From Dermanyssus gallinae (lineage: Eukaryota > Arthropoda > Arachnida > Mesostigmata > Dermanyssidae): a DNA stretch of 64,000 nt. Positions 1 to 11,508 of this stretch are shown here, piece after piece; positions within the stretch are counted from its first letter, which is position 1; each line of letters begins with the position of its first letter. Under the pieces are notes generated by a model. It was not told the origin of the DNA. It did no database searches and worked only from the letters and a program-made list of their open reading frames with translations. The DNA is taken from positions 1 to 64,000 of the forward strand of contig QVRM01006090.1 in NCBI GenBank assembly GCA_003439945.1. Reading direction: 5' to 3'. A program made the position numbers and the translations under genes.

Positions 1-2
1 TA

Positions 3-40
<38 letters not shown>

Positions 41-50
41 TATTATTTAT
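1..50 (-). repeat. (TAA)n 3' tail of RLE-type LINE copy A
   Basis: The window opens with about 50 bp of TTA/ATT triplets. Read on the minus strand this is a (TAA)n tract directly downstream of the LINE body that ends near position 70. Related copies at 3.1 and 18.9 kb also end in (TAA)n, so this is best read as the retrotransposon tail. Its true length is unknown because it runs off the window edge. Confidence 0.8.
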
Positions 51-69
51 TCAATTTTTCAATATTTCC

Positions 70-1399
70 CTACACTTTTAGGGCCCAAACGTGTACCCGC
101 GTAGGCTCACCCCCGTTTCTCAATCCATAGAGCCGATGATAGCGGCGGCGTTTCCCCCTACACACTGCGAGCGATAGTTGCTGACGCAGAAACTCGCCCT
201 CGCGCTGGTCACCAGTGTTAGCACTAATCTTGATACCTAGGTCTTTGAGGAGGATACTTGTGCCTTTGCTGATCGGGCCCATCGTTTTCATGGCGACGGG
301 TACGAAGTGATATTTCCTCCCAAAATCAGAGTATTTGCGTTTCTTTGCGATCTCGGCATGTTCAGCAACCCGCCCTAACATGATGGCGCTGTGCGTCAGG
401 TATGACGGACCCACTGTACATGATACCGTAGCATCCCATACCAGGCATTTGCCCTTGGACCATGGCGGGACGGTGACGCCGTCTGGTCGTTTGTCGTCTT
501 CGAGGCCCAACCTGGGCTCCAGGGTGCTTGGTATGGCCGGCTCTACGAAGAGCCTTCTTTAGGATTGCGTTGATTTCCGCGTGTAGGAGCCTTACCAGGG
601 CTTTTAGTGCAGCTTAGAGGGTGCAGTCCGTCCTCACCACTGTTTTTCCACACGCCTTACACTCGTATGGCTCACATATGGGAGCGCCTATTCTTAGAGC
701 GGCCACCATGCGGAAGGAGGTGTTGTCCAGCATGGTGCCCAGCTGTGATGAAGGAAGTGCTCTTAGGAAGTCACTGCTGAAAGTGTCACGGGCAGCTATG
801 AATACCGCTCTCTCTGTCGGGGATTGGATGTCATTTAAGATTGTGCGAGCTGTCGTTTGACACTTGTAGCTGTCAAGCATGTGCTGTGTAGGGTGTTGCT
901 CCTAGTGGCTAGGGCCTATCGAGTGTCTAGCTGCCAGCTCAGCTTCGTCCCTCCTTCCGCGCAGCACAGAATGAACATCCGGTTCTAACGACGTCTCTGC
1001 AAGCCTCAAGAACTCTATAATAGAGGCCGCGTAGCATAACGAAGCAAGCTCTGCCACAGACCTTAGTCCCAATGCTCCTTCGCTGAGAGGAAGTGTGGCC
1101 CTTTCCCAGGATTTGTCGGTAAGGGCCACAATTAGAACTTCACTCAGTATCTCCTTTGCCACCTCGTCAAATGCTTCCAAATTATCACAGTGGTGACCTG
1201 TGGGGGACATGCGTAAAATGTAGTTTAGCCTAGGTGATCCTAGGCTGTATCTCCATAGGCATAAAGTCGTAGCCTGTGCGTGCATCGCCAGTAGCCGAGC
1301 TTTGATACACCGGAGGGCGTCCCGCTTATCCAGGATAGTTTTCGAGATCTTCCGGGATCCAATAGGGCGCTCCCACGACTTCCAGGTCAGGCAACTCAA
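70..1399 (-). pseudogene. RT thumb, zinc knuckle and RLE endonuclease of copy A
   Basis: Frames 1399-902, 880-614 and 510-70 form the C-terminal half. The thumb includes ARLLAMHAQ and LCLWRYSLGSPRLNY. The knuckle begins with CEPYECKACGK, and its H and C ligands (GLHPLSC) follow after a frameshift at about 610. The nuclease core is RPDGVTVPPWSKGKCLVWD, with the PD and second D residues typical of restriction-like nucleases, then the conserved FVPVAMKTMGP block. In this family the nuclease nicks the target site to prime reverse transcription. The sequence aligns residue by residue with the copy at 17.6 kb, which supports the frame joins. Breaks near 890 and 610 make it non-functional. Confidence 0.85.
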
Positions 1400-2782
1400 T
1401 TATCTTTGTACCAGACAGGGCGTCTGCAATGGTTTTGCATGCCTCATCCTGCTGGTGGGAGGTTCCACCTACAGCTATGAGCTTGCATTTTGAGGCGTTA
1501 AGAGTTAAGCCTCCCTCCTTTGCAAACTGTAGCACTTCGCGTATGTCGGAGGCCACTATGTACGCCGGGCCGCCTTGTATACCATCGTCTAGGTACCACA
1601 CATTTAGTGGATATTTCATGCGGGACACTAATCCTAAGATTCCTAAACTAAATAAAGCGGGTCCAATCGGATCTCCCTGTTGTACTCCGTTGGCTGAGAG
1701 AAGAGGCTCACTCTCTCCCCAGGACAGCAGTGATGGCGTGCCGTAGCTCTGCTACGCTAAGCAAAACATTTGTGGAACTTTGGCTTTAACTTCATTAAGG
1801 AGAACATCGCGTCGGATGGTGTTGAAGGCGCTTCGGAAATCTAGTTCTTCTTCTGCCTCCGTAAAAGCCCGAGTTGCGTGTGTTGCAGCTTCAGCTTCGC
1901 CTTTAACTGAAACGCCAACCTGGTGTGGTGCCACCGCCTTCACGATTGCCGTCCTATTGATGGCAATCGCTACTTTGGCAACAAGCCTACGTAAAGTGAG
2001 GCCGTACGCTATCGGTCTAATGGAACCGTCTTTTTCTTCAGGGCTGTCAGATCTGCCCCATAGAAGATTGGGTGGCAAAAACCTAGCAGCCTGCCACTTA
2101 GAGTCAAGTTAGTCAGACAGCGCAGTTCCGCTAGCATTCTTTCGGAAGAGGGTATTGTGCTGTCCAACATATCTCTCAGATGTCGAGGACGTAATCCATC
2201 TAGTCCAGGGCCAGATGCTAGTGAGAAGGAGCGAACCGCATTAACTACGAGCTGTGCCGGAACGATGAAAGGCTCTTCCGAGGGAGGTTGCTCAAAGTTG
2301 ATCAAGCGGTGACTGACGTGAGCCGGAGGAGAGGGATGCTTGCTTCTAAGCTCCTGAGTCGTGCGGTCGTTGGGCAATGCGAATGACTCTGTCGAAAGTA
2401 GAGTGGCGGAGCGTATGTCTCCCTCAGCTAACTTGCGTCCTGCCCTTGCGGCAATCTGGCGGTCGGTGAGGTGCTCCTTGCGCGACTGTGTGAGGCTGTG
2501 GTGGGGTCTATCAGAAAGATGATCCAGCGTCTTCCGTTGATAATCTGTTATGTTCTTCCTAATTACTTGGCACAATGTGATGTCGTTGCTTTTTAGTTCT
2601 GGAATATGCAACATGGGTGTCAGCAAAGTCATTAATATGTGCCAGGATTTAGCGTCTAGTCTCGAGCTGAAGTTAGAGAGGGCTTCCGCGTAAGCTGCGC
2701 AACAGATTTCCCTGACTCCTCTCGAAATTATTCTGACTAGCTTCGTACTTTTGTGAACACGAGATAGGAGACGGGTAAACAT
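1326..2782 (-). pseudogene. RT domain of RLE-type LINE copy A
   Basis: Three frames join to form the RT. The first (2782-2009) carries the N-terminal region, including the fingers segment SGPGLDGLRPRHL. The second (2078-1752) has KDGSIRPIAYGLTLRRLVAK and then motif A, LDFRSAFNTIRRD. The third (about 1740-1326) has motif B, GVQQGDPIGPALF, and motif C, YLDDG, with the two catalytic aspartates intact. Known of the family: this RT copies element RNA onto nicked chromosomal DNA. Frameshifts lie near 2040 and 1750. YLDD in place of YADD and the GVQQGDP form of motif B separate this RT from the CR1/Jockey-like RTs elsewhere in the window. Confidence 0.85.
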
Positions 2783-2811
2783 TTTTGGATCGTTGTCAGA
2801 GGTAATGTCGG

Positions 2812-3012
2812 CTAAGTCTCTCTGGTCCTGGCTCGGAGTATGTGGAGCGGAGCTATTGGGTGGCCGGTCAAAGGAATGTGTGTGGGTTTGTCCTCCGTGA
2901 ACACGGGTTTTATGTATGTGTAGACGTCGCAGATGAATGTTAGCTGGGGACGGGTTTGAGGAGGATCGGGATTCGGTTTAGGGAGTTTGCTGTTCATTAT
3001 TATTATTATCAT
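2812..3012 (-). other. Short open frame 5' of copy A; possible 5' leader
   Basis: A 66-codon proline-rich frame lies on the minus strand upstream of the first RT frame and begins inside a short ATT tract. It resembles nothing I recognise. It may be the 5' end of copy A or unrelated sequence trapped between repeat copies. Confidence 0.15.
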
Positions 3013-3064
3013 TCACACCTCACAACTGTATTGCTCTAAGACATATGAAATAATAATAATAATA

Positions 3065-3066
<2 letters not shown>
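3011..3066 (+). mobile_element. 3' terminal stub of an RLE-LINE, plus orientation
   Basis: About 35 bp beginning CATTCACACCTCACAACTG, followed by TGCTCTAAGACATATG and a (TAA)n run, match the 3' untranslated end of the copy at 18.9 kb (CATTCACACCTCACAATTG ... CCTAACACATATTA, then TAA repeats). Only the last few dozen bases are present, so this is either an extremely 5'-truncated insertion or a leftover tail. It faces the tail of the minus-strand copy next to it. Confidence 0.65.
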
Positions 3067-3114
<48 letters not shown>

Positions 3115-3115
3115 G
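3045..3115. repeat. Converging (TAA)n/(TTA)n tails
   Basis: A TAA run switches into a TTA run near 3065. The two halves belong to two retrotransposon tails in opposite orientation, so the whole tract is an inverted repeat able to fold on itself. Confidence 0.8.
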
Positions 3116-3610
3116 TGTTAGGACAATACAATCGTGAGGTGAAATCAAAATCACTACAACCGGCATCGGTGGGGCACAACTAGGTCAACACCAAGCCGCA
3201 GCCCTGCGCTTATGCGCGTCGTCTTGTCGTTCAACAGAGTCCCAATTCGCGGACAGGGCAGAGCGTGTAACCAAGCCCCAGTTCGGTGACTACTAACAGC
3301 TCGAAGCCTGGCTTTATCAGCAACAGAAGGTGTTCTATTAATCAGGTTTGCTAGTCGCTTTTCTTGTATGAAGATTATTTAATTGCCCTGGTTAGTCTTA
3401 TCGTCGAGGAGAATCAAATAACAACGACAATTTGTCGGTCAGTCTTTGAAGTTCACCGTTAAAGGCATCCTACCCATCACTGCCCAATAATACTTTAACC
3501 CTGTCCGCCGCATGGGTCAACGACAACACGAGGTTCGGCACACCTAGGCCGCGAAAAGAAACCGGGAGCATTACCTGTTCCCTTGCTGCGGCGGTCAGCT
3601 TAAGATTTAG
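3048..3610 (-). mobile_element. RLE-type LINE copy B, deleted for zinc knuckle and nuclease
   Basis: Minus-strand translation in several frames gives VSFRGLGVPNLVLSLTHAAD, a segment like LQRLTDKLSLLFDSP, and then DKARLRAVSSHRTGAWLHAL ... LRLGVDLVVPHRC. The same blocks occur in the plus-strand copy at 34.6 kb. Immediately after HRCRL the sequence enters the shared 3' untranslated end (TCACGATTGTATTGTCCTAAC) and the (TAA)n tail. The rest of the knuckle and the whole nuclease are therefore missing by internal deletion. Stops and frameshifts are frequent. It belongs to a subfamily with the 34.6 kb copy, distinct from copies A and C. Confidence 0.75.
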
Positions 3611-4290
3611 TTCATTATTTTTCTATTAAATGTAATACAGCATTTATCTCAAACAAATACGTTATTTTTATCGCCATACTAAATTTACACACCATTTGAT
3701 TTAATGAGTTGCAGGGGCAGTTGTTCTAGATGGTGCCAACATAATGTTGACGAAGCATGAATTCGTTCGATGAATGCTCTTGTGCAGCACATGTATTTTT
3801 AGAACTAGTACAATTTCTACAATAGCAGACTTGATGAATCACTATACTATAAAATATACTACATAGGTAGGCTACGCGGCTAAAGGTCTAACGCGCGACC
3901 CTTTGCACCAATATACGCTTCCCTGTTGAAGAAGCATTGCGGATGTCTTTGGCCTAGCAAGGACAACCTATTTGTTTTGCACACAACGAACAGGAACTGT
4001 TTACCCGACGGCATGCCTTTCTTGTCATTTTGCCAAGAAGTGTTCTAAGATCACATCAATGCGGTCATTGCTAGGCGTAGCATAAATGCAATATAGGCGT
4101 AAAACTTTAGCGGGCAAACCACGTCTTGCTTCTTCGAAAAGGGACTTTGCTTCGCTTTGCTATGATGCGGCCGCCTACCTTGTCGTGGATAACAACGCTG
4201 TTACGCTGCATCTACAATCTGGTGGCACCTCGAGTCAGCGGCGTTTATCCATTCGTTTGTTAATCGGTAATTAACAAACAAGTCGAGCCC
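3611..4290. other. No recognisable feature
   Basis: AT-rich sequence with no frame resembling a known protein. The 62-codon frame at 4086-4274 has no recognisable motif. Confidence 0.5.
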
Positions 4291-4466
4291 GGTGGGTGGC
4301 GTGGTGGCTTAAGTCTGCGCCTCGCAACCGGAGGAGACACTAGATAGGTGCGCGGGTTCGAGCCCCACCGTTGCACCGATTTATATTTATGGAGGTCCGT
4401 CTATGAAGCAATGTGAAAAAACAGTTCCGTGGACGTTACATCTTGGCTGAGGGTCAGCCTGAAAAA
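4291..4466 (+). mobile_element. tRNA-derived SINE, family 1 copy
   Basis: A tRNA-like head contains GTGGCGTGGTGGCTTAAGT (A-box-like) and GGGTTCGAGCCCCACC (a good B box). A non-tRNA body follows, with TTTATATTTATGGAGG, GAAGCAATG and AACAGTTCCGTGGACGTT, ending in GGCTGAGGGTCAGCC, which can form a small 3' hairpin. The same ordered blocks recur on the minus strand at 21.1, 50.4 and 59.1 kb and partly at 59.9 kb. Such elements are transcribed by RNA polymerase III from the internal boxes and copied by a partner LINE's RT; the partner here is unknown. Confidence 0.85.
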
Positions 4467-6360
4467 TTTACTTAGTATTAACAAACAAATGGAAAAAAAA
4501 CGAATTTTGTCAGTTTATGCATTTCCTTGACAGGAGCAATTACCGACGACATTTGTCGACATAACAAACAAAGAACAAAAATAACTAGGCTTACATACTT
4601 GTCTCGGTACAAAGCCTTGTGAACGTCTCTAATGTCACTCCCACTAAAATCTCTGAAATAACGAATATATAGTGACATATTTGAGGAAGTAGTGCCCTGT
4701 CTATTTGCTCACGGTGCTCGCGCTGATTAGTAGTGGCATTAGTCATTTTGCAGCGACAACTCTTTATTTTTGTACGCGTTTGAGAATGCAACGCACATCT
4801 GTTTTGCTTCTGTAATAGCTAGCGTCGTCGAAGTTACACAGGCGTTATGAAACCCGTTGTAGCATATGTGAGTCCAGATACTGTTGAAACTCTTGCGGTA
4901 ATACTGATTTTGCCGTTTGTGCATTTCAACGGGCACCTAGCAATGTCAACAATGAAAAAAAAACGGCAACAATATAAAATACACGATATAATATTTCTAT
5001 CCTGGCAGCGTTTCCGGCAGGTCACTATAGTTAATCCACTCGTACAGATTCTTATATCAATTGCACTATTTTTTTATTTTTTATTAAGTATTATACATTT
5101 ATTCATTGTAATTAATCATTCGTGATGGGAACATGACAATTGGGTCCCTGCGAACGTGTGCACTAATTAATAAATGAATAATATTTTAGTTCGCATGCAA
5201 AAAAAAATTTAAGCACAACTTTCAGCACGAAGAACTCAATGTTCGTCCATAACAAGGCATTTCCAGTGCGGCGCCAAACAGCCTCAAGCGCGACCTAGCC
5301 ACGCTAATGTGATCAAATACAGAAGCCTTCAGCTCTTATTTAAGTCAGAGCCTACTCTGTTACTGTTACAACTGTAGTTAAGGCTCTCGCTTGGCAAAAT
5401 GACAAGAAAGGCATGTCGTCGGGTAAACATTTCATGTTAGTCCCTTATATTTGATTTCCAGCTTACACGAGCCTAACAGAAAATGTAGAATCATTATTGA
5501 TATTAATAACTAAATTCTATTAATAGCGAAAGTAGGTCTAAACTTAGAACAGTCAATAGACTGCAATATAATAATTCTGACCGCTTCTTGGAACGCGATT
5601 AATGATTCCAGACCTTAGACAGTAGTCTCTCCTCGCAGCCCTTCTCCAACGGGATTCGGCACGTTTAATACGTTTTTGCACCATGTTTGGAAGACATGAT
5701 CGCAAGCTTACGTGCTCTGCAACTTGTGAAAAAGGCCACGTACAGCATACCATTGGAGGCACGCAAAACTGTTCAATCTTGAACTCTTAGTCGTGGTAAT
5801 ACATGCCTCAAGCGATATCAACGTTGGCAGCAGGAAATTGAAGTAGCTAAAGAACGGTCATGGCAAAAACACTAACAGAGAGACATTTCGTGTGTATTTC
5901 GATTCGCCTAAGAGTCGCTTTTATCTCACATTATCTGAGTGGTGCTCAAATACTAATATTAGTATTCATAATAGTATATATACAGCATTATCAGCAAGAA
6001 TCGTTCACACATGTGGCAACAAGTTCCCGAACGTTATTATTTGTTATCATGACCTACCGCCACGAAAGCAACACGCGTATCCCGATGCAGCCGGTTAAAC
6101 GATACCTGCCAAGGACGCCAAAGAAGTCATAATATTACTATACAGTTAGCTTTATTTATAAATAGTTGGTTTTGCCTGTTGTGCGTAATAGAAGAACACA
6201 CGTTCAAATATCTGTTTATTATGTATTTGTTTATCACGGCTCCAATAGTCGAGGCCATGAAAGTGCTCTTTCGCATCGTTGGAGGCACTATACCATACTG
6301 TCGCTCGCACATGGAAGAAATTTCACGGAACTTCTTTTGATGACGCATCTTCATATGAAA
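4467..6360. other. No recognisable feature
   Basis: AT-rich DNA with short frames on both strands (for example 4847-5125 and 5860-6132). None shows a domain, signal or repeat relation that I recognise. Confidence 0.4.
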
Positions 6361-6370
6361 GCTATGTATA

Positions 6371-6423
6371 GCAATTATAGGAATGAACACACGATCGCAC
6401 GAAGTGTTCATTCCTATAATTGC
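6371..6423. repeat. Perfect 20-bp inverted repeat with 13-nt loop
   Basis: The left arm GCAATTATAGGAATGAACAC (6371-6390) is the exact reverse complement of 6404-6423. The loop is ACGATCGCACGAA. It lies in otherwise unannotated sequence. It is one of four such palindromes in the window. Confidence 0.9.
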
Positions 6424-6794
6424 AGCGCTTCCACGAACCAAACGTCATCGACTGGATTCCTTAAAACAGCGGGTGTCTGTGCCAGTGCCAATGCCTTCAT
6501 AATCTTCCATTCTGACATGTGCTCGTTAAAAGCTACCGGTAAACAAGGCCATATCACCTGAATACCGTCGGAAGTGATGTGCACAATATTTAAGCTGAAG
6601 AGATCAATGCCAACATCCGTTAATAACTGATGAGGGTCGCGGATACTCTGAAAGAGTTGTAGTCTTTTCGGAATTCTTTCATCAACGTGCCCGGGGTAGT
6701 TTGTACCTCGAGACGAGAACACGACTCTCAGGAAGGAGAAAAGTGACAACATTTTGTAGTTCTTGAATCTAAACAAAGTTCGTCGCCTGCGCAC
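6414..6794 (-). CDS. Hypothetical 126-codon frame, unrecognised
   Basis: The frame is basic at its N-terminus (MRRRRTLFRFKNYK) and has a mixed globular-looking C-terminal part. A neighbouring minus-strand frame at 6919-6728 could be its upstream continuation in a shifted frame. I recognise no domain. It overlaps one arm of the palindrome, so it may be a chance frame. It could be a retroelement remnant or a host exon; nothing visible decides between these. Confidence 0.15.
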   Translation of the reverse strand: MRRRRTLFRFKNYKMLSLFSFLRVVFSSRGTNYPGHVDERIPKRLQLFQSIRDPHQLLTDVGIDLFSLNIVHITSDGIQVIWPCLPVAFNEHMSEWKIMKALALAQTPAVLRNPVDDVWFVEALQL

Positions 6795-7109
6795 CTAAAT
6801 GGGATTGCCTTTGTCTTAAATACATTAATCCCGAGCATGCTGCTGGAACGCTGCAAGGTCGCAAGGGATTCTTCAGGTAGATTCGGTGGTAGCTTGTCAA
6901 GTAGAAGGAAGAAGAGCAAAGGAAAAGTTGTAACAAGCGAACCGGTTGAAATTGGAATCTATTGGAATTAAATGGAAATATCTAGGGACGCCAATACAGT
7001 GTTCGGCGTGCGCGTCAAGAAGGAGGGCAGCCGGTTGTTGTGTATCCCGTCCACGGACGGTAACGCGGCAGTGCATACGAGGAACATGGTGTCCCCATTG
7101 CGAAATTCG

Positions 7110-7375
7110 GCGATTGAAGGGCAGCAGCAAGATGTTGTCAGATTTTTGACTTTCGAAGGTATTCCACCAGCCGATACTCATCGGCGGATGGTGGCCGCAT
7201 ACGAGGTAGATTGCGTATTCGGCACGCGCCAGCGAGAAACGGATGTGCTCGTATTCATGAAACTTGGGAGGTGTTGAGTGATGATCCAAGAGCAGGCTAG
7301 GCAAGCACTGTAATCACGGCCGAACTCATAGGCAATGCGAGCGACCGGGTAAGATGTAACCGCCGTGTTACAACG
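7110..7375 (+). pseudogene. Mariner-like transposase, N-terminal helix-turn-helix remnant
   Basis: The frame around 7131-7275 reads DVVRFLTFEGIPPADTHRRM followed by VAAYEVDC. This resembles the first helix-turn-helix of mariner transposases (pattern RFL..EG..P.EIHRRM..VYG). After a frameshift near 7275 the sequence reads SDDPRAG-ASTVITAELIG and then VRCNRRVT. This matches the linker HDDPRSGRPS...V...V..NRR of the same family, with one in-frame stop in the GRPS position. The transposase normally binds terminal inverted repeats and cuts at TA sites. The DDE/D catalytic part is absent here. A C-terminal mariner piece lies far away at 59.7 kb. Confidence 0.75.
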
Positions 7376-10270
7376 CAGGTGTACGCAGGCAAGGTAATGC
7401 TCACCGTGCTATTTATTACCTTGCCTGCTAATTAAAAATATAGTAAATTTTTAGGACCGAGGCCCGATACTCATCAAATTCCTTGAGTACGAGAATGTTC
7501 AACAGTAACGTGATGTGAGACAATCCGTAGCTTACGCAACTGCATCCATCAAATGACCTGGGATGCTCACGGGCCAGTTGTTCTGCTACACGATAGTGCG
7601 CATCCACACGTCTTCAGGTCACACAAAGTGTCAAAAGTCATTTAAATACCCGTTATATATTATGCTCTTCTTCGCGATACCTCAGTGAGAAGACGAAGTC
7701 AACGGCTCCCGATTTCTTTCAGAATAATGCTAAGGAGACTGGCCTTCCACTCCGTGAGTACTTGGAACGTTCACCTTGTTAAATAGCGTAGTTAAGCAGA
7801 GTGTAAAGACAATCGCTTATATGCCATGTTAATTTGTGACATAAATCGAGCCCCGAGGCCTTCTGGGGCGGCGCTTTTATTATTCGCGTCAACTAGCTCG
7901 GAATAGCTTAAAAGATGGCGATACGGCTTGACCGGCTTTAGTGACATGCCTGTACCGTACTGATATTACCTCAGAAGCATAGTTCCAAACGGTTATTAAA
8001 CTGGCAAACATTTGATGGAAATGCGGATCTGATTTATCATGTGGGATTGGATACAGAGTATCGCGCCTGCCGGGCGCGATTATAATTGTGATTTAGATGG
8101 GGCCGCGCGCGATATGTAGATTGCGGCTGGCTCTATATCGTCACCACGGGTAGGTGTTTTCTCGTATATCTAGCGTTACATGGGTTAATATTCGTAGCAA
8201 ATATGTCTATTGTAGATTGCCCCCTAAATCCTCGACGAAGTCCGAGGTTTTAGCTGTGGGTATAACCAGTGTGCTACGAGACGCCAACGCGGTGATAAGA
8301 CTCGAAGTTTTCCCGTTTTCAACTTTTTCGCTTGCCAAACCGACTCTTAGGGTCACCACATGGTACAGGCACTTTTTACGTCCGCAATGTTGGGGCATAG
8401 TCTTAATTACTCCAGCAGTGTTGCTATAACTTCTATAGGACTTCTATGTTGCAATTACGTCGATGACGTGCCCTGAAAGGGCTACGCAGTTATCTTTACT
8501 GTGGCAGAAAATTGGACCAGGGAGCTTGCTATTATTGCTGTTGCGGTGTTTCACGCGAGTAGCATATTGTGCTAATCAAAGTTAGATGGCCCTATCAGGG
8601 TCGTGCGAGCCCGATGTACATACCTTCGGATAACGGATAGACTTCGGCTTCTCAAAGATAGGCATGTGCTAAAATCAATATTTGATGTAGGTGCGCCCCC
8701 GCAATCTCAGAATACATAATCAAAGTCAGAAAAAATGTAATATGTTAGATTTAAGGTGTAGGATACTACAATATTAACACGTATGTAACGACGTATGGAA
8801 TTTGATATCGATTTTCTCGTGCCAAATGGAATTTGCTATTCCTTATTGTCATGACAACCAATTTATACATCGCATAGTGATCTGAGAAACAAAGTGGGTT
8901 TGTAATACACTCAGAGGCTGTCATCTTCATATTAAACTAAACATCTTACTTCTGCAGCAGGGTAAGTTCTTGCCAAGGATATCTATGTGAAGTCACCGTG
9001 ATGAAATATGCTAATATTTGCCTTTAAAATCAAGCGTCTTCACTCTAGACACATCTATGGCTACCGCTTGATCCAAATGTATTAATCCTTAAAATACAAG
9101 AAACTGACATGCCGTGAAATAGACTTGGCTTACGCAAGTTGGCCTTACTTTTTCAGTTGAAAACATGTTTTCGACTGATCTTTTCTCATAATAGAATGCA
9201 TTCAATTGACGAACTTCGCCACAAAGATTGAAATTAACCCAAGCAAATAGATTGCAATAGCCTGAAAAAACAGAAGCAATATTCCTTTAGTTTTTGATCA
9301 TTGCTTTGTTGTTTTTCATCTATTATTTTCTGCGATGTAAAACAGTTTTATTGAACTTCGAGTTAAAGTTATACGTACTGGCCCGTTAAATGCAAAGCAG
9401 CACCTTCTTAAGATTAGCTCACTTCCATTAGATGCCACGATCATTTTTTATCAAGGTTGACAAATAGACTAATTGCGATGTAAAATGACACGTACACAGA
9501 CTCAGTTCATTCAGCTTGTTCTGTAAAGAGATATTCAAGTATTGGTCTCGATATATTTTTCTTTATTTGCCAAGTTGAGTCCATAGCTACGTTAAACAGT
9601 ACAGCTAAAGTTTTTCAATGTTTAAAGCGCGCTCCTCATTGGCTATAGAAGAATTTGCAGCCATTCTACTATCTAGTTTAGTTCCTCTAGTAATTGCGTT
9701 AAGCTTTGATGGGAGAACGCCTTCGGGCGCTTGACACTCGTATTGCGCAGAATTCCTGTTTGGTTTAGACCGTTAATTTAGTTAGAAACTTGCGCCTGTC
9801 GTTTGTACTGACTATTCACACATTCAGTAAACGAAACGTCGTTACCCAGTGTATTTTGAAACATTTCATAAGCTCATGTCTAATATTTAGTCCAAATAGT
9901 TCAGCTCTATGTAAGACCAGCAACCTTGTCCACATGGACAAATCCAATCTTGAAATTAGCGTTGTGTGCTAGAGTATCCCTAGCGCATGCGCAATATTGC
10001 AAAATCTAATAATTAATGTGTTGTGTGTCTAGCAGTCTAATCGAGTTGTGTGTCTAGCAGCAGCTCTTATAGAAAAAGCAGCATCATCCGGAATAACTCT
10101 AATATACATCTTAAATGCAAGCAGGGCAATTTTCACCCTGTAAATATGCCTACCTGTAAGAAGTAAAGTTTAAAATCTTGAAAACACTTACAAACCGATT
10201 TGCTACGGCGCAAGTTAAAAACTGCCCTGATAGCATCATTCTAAATGACTTCTGCCCTATCAGTTATACC
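7376..10270. other. No recognisable feature
   Basis: About 2.9 kb of AT-rich sequence. Small frames such as 8154-8429 (plus), 8207-8398 (minus) and 9790-9972 (plus) have no recognisable motif. Confidence 0.4.
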
Positions 10271-10285
10271 CCTGTTATGAATTCT

Positions 10286-11197
10286 CTAAATAGAGATACC
10301 ATAACCAAGAATTTGCACTATTAGCATTTTATACAGCGTAAGAAGACGCTCGACAGGCACTTCCAGTTCTCGTAGACGACAAACTGATGAAATTACCGCA
10401 TAGCATTTAGGCGTAACAACATCTAAGTGATCATGCCATCTAAGCGTCTCATTAAGCAAAATTAGCCCATACACTTGATATAAGAGGAGGGTGTCGTCAC
10501 TTATGTTTCATTGAGTTTCAGAATCTGAAATTGCGTAGCCTTTCTGGTAGGGCGAAACAACATTAGTCCAGTTTTGGTTGCATTTGTCACCAGACCGAAT
10601 TTTTTAAACACAAGAACAGCGTACTCTACTACTTGGATAGCCTTCTGTACATCAGCCTGTATTGCAGATGGTTGAATACAAAAAGAGAGGTCGTATCATC
10701 AGCATAGACGATGGGCTTCCAGGCCCCCCCTCTGTACTGGACGGCGGCAGAAACATCCAACGAGACACCGAGGCAAAACTGGTTGTTTTGGAACGAACTG
10801 ACAATCTCCTGATAGAGATTAGCGATGGCCAGCTCCATTGAGCATGCCTTACGAAATCAAAACTGATTTCTCAAAAAGAATTCAATTTACCTAGAATGTC
10901 CTTTGCATCTGGACCTAACAATATTTTCAAATCTTTTGAAGAGGTAATCCACTAAAGAAATTGTGGCACACAAGAAAAGCGTAAGAGCACTCTGTTTGTA
11001 ACAAACTCTGTAAGCTGATTCCCAATTTGTCGCTTCCCAACCCTTCTAAGCGCCACTACCTTGTCCTGCTTCAGCACTGCTAATATGTCCTTATCTGAAA
11101 AGCCAGGGTCAACCTGAGTAATCCGTGCCCAGTGGTTGACTAGGTTTCGACAACTTGTGGTCACGTGTATTTCGAGAAGCTCTGTAAAGCTTAACAC
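10286..11197 (-). pseudogene. RT remnant of the 10-11 kb LINE
   Basis: Frames 11197-10952, 10838-10629 and 10474-10286 together carry RT-like sequence. YADD, the catalytic motif C, is encoded at about 10692-10712. The deletion junction between motif A and motif C is near 10735, next to a run of seven C. The last frame is RT thumb plus the region preceding the LINE C-terminus. Confidence 0.65.
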
Positions 11198-11508
11198 CTT
11201 TTTGGTAACTTCAACTTAATTGGCTCAAACATGAACATAACCTGATTCCGATTTACGTTTAGTATCAGGGTAAAATCAAAACGGCTTTCTACAGAGAGCT
11301 AGAATGTTGCCCGTGGAAAGGCACGCTGTGTTTGCCCTGTGATCACCTCGATCTGAAACTAAAGCTTCCCTAGCACGTTCGCCGTATTTTTATTTATCAC
11401 CTGCGTCCAACCATTACCCGAAACATTATTCCTAGCCTTTTCATTGTCATTAGCATCCACAATTAGCTGAGTTGCTGGCAACTCAACACTATTAGCAATT
11501 TCCTCGTT

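Larger units (their letters stand above)
1..2800 (-). mobile_element. Degenerate RLE-type non-LTR retrotransposon (copy A)
   Basis: On the minus strand, successive open frames give in order an RT N-terminal region, RT fingers and palm, thumb, a C-terminal cysteine zinc knuckle and a restriction-enzyme-like endonuclease. A (TAA)n tail follows. The order RT, CCHC knuckle, then PD...D nuclease is that of LINEs that carry an RLE rather than an AP endonuclease (the R2/R4/NeSL type of architecture). The reading frame shifts at least five times, so the copy is dead. The 5' boundary is uncertain; homologous coding starts at about 2782. The copies at 17.6, 34.6, 3.1 and 43.75 kb are relatives. Confidence 0.85.
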
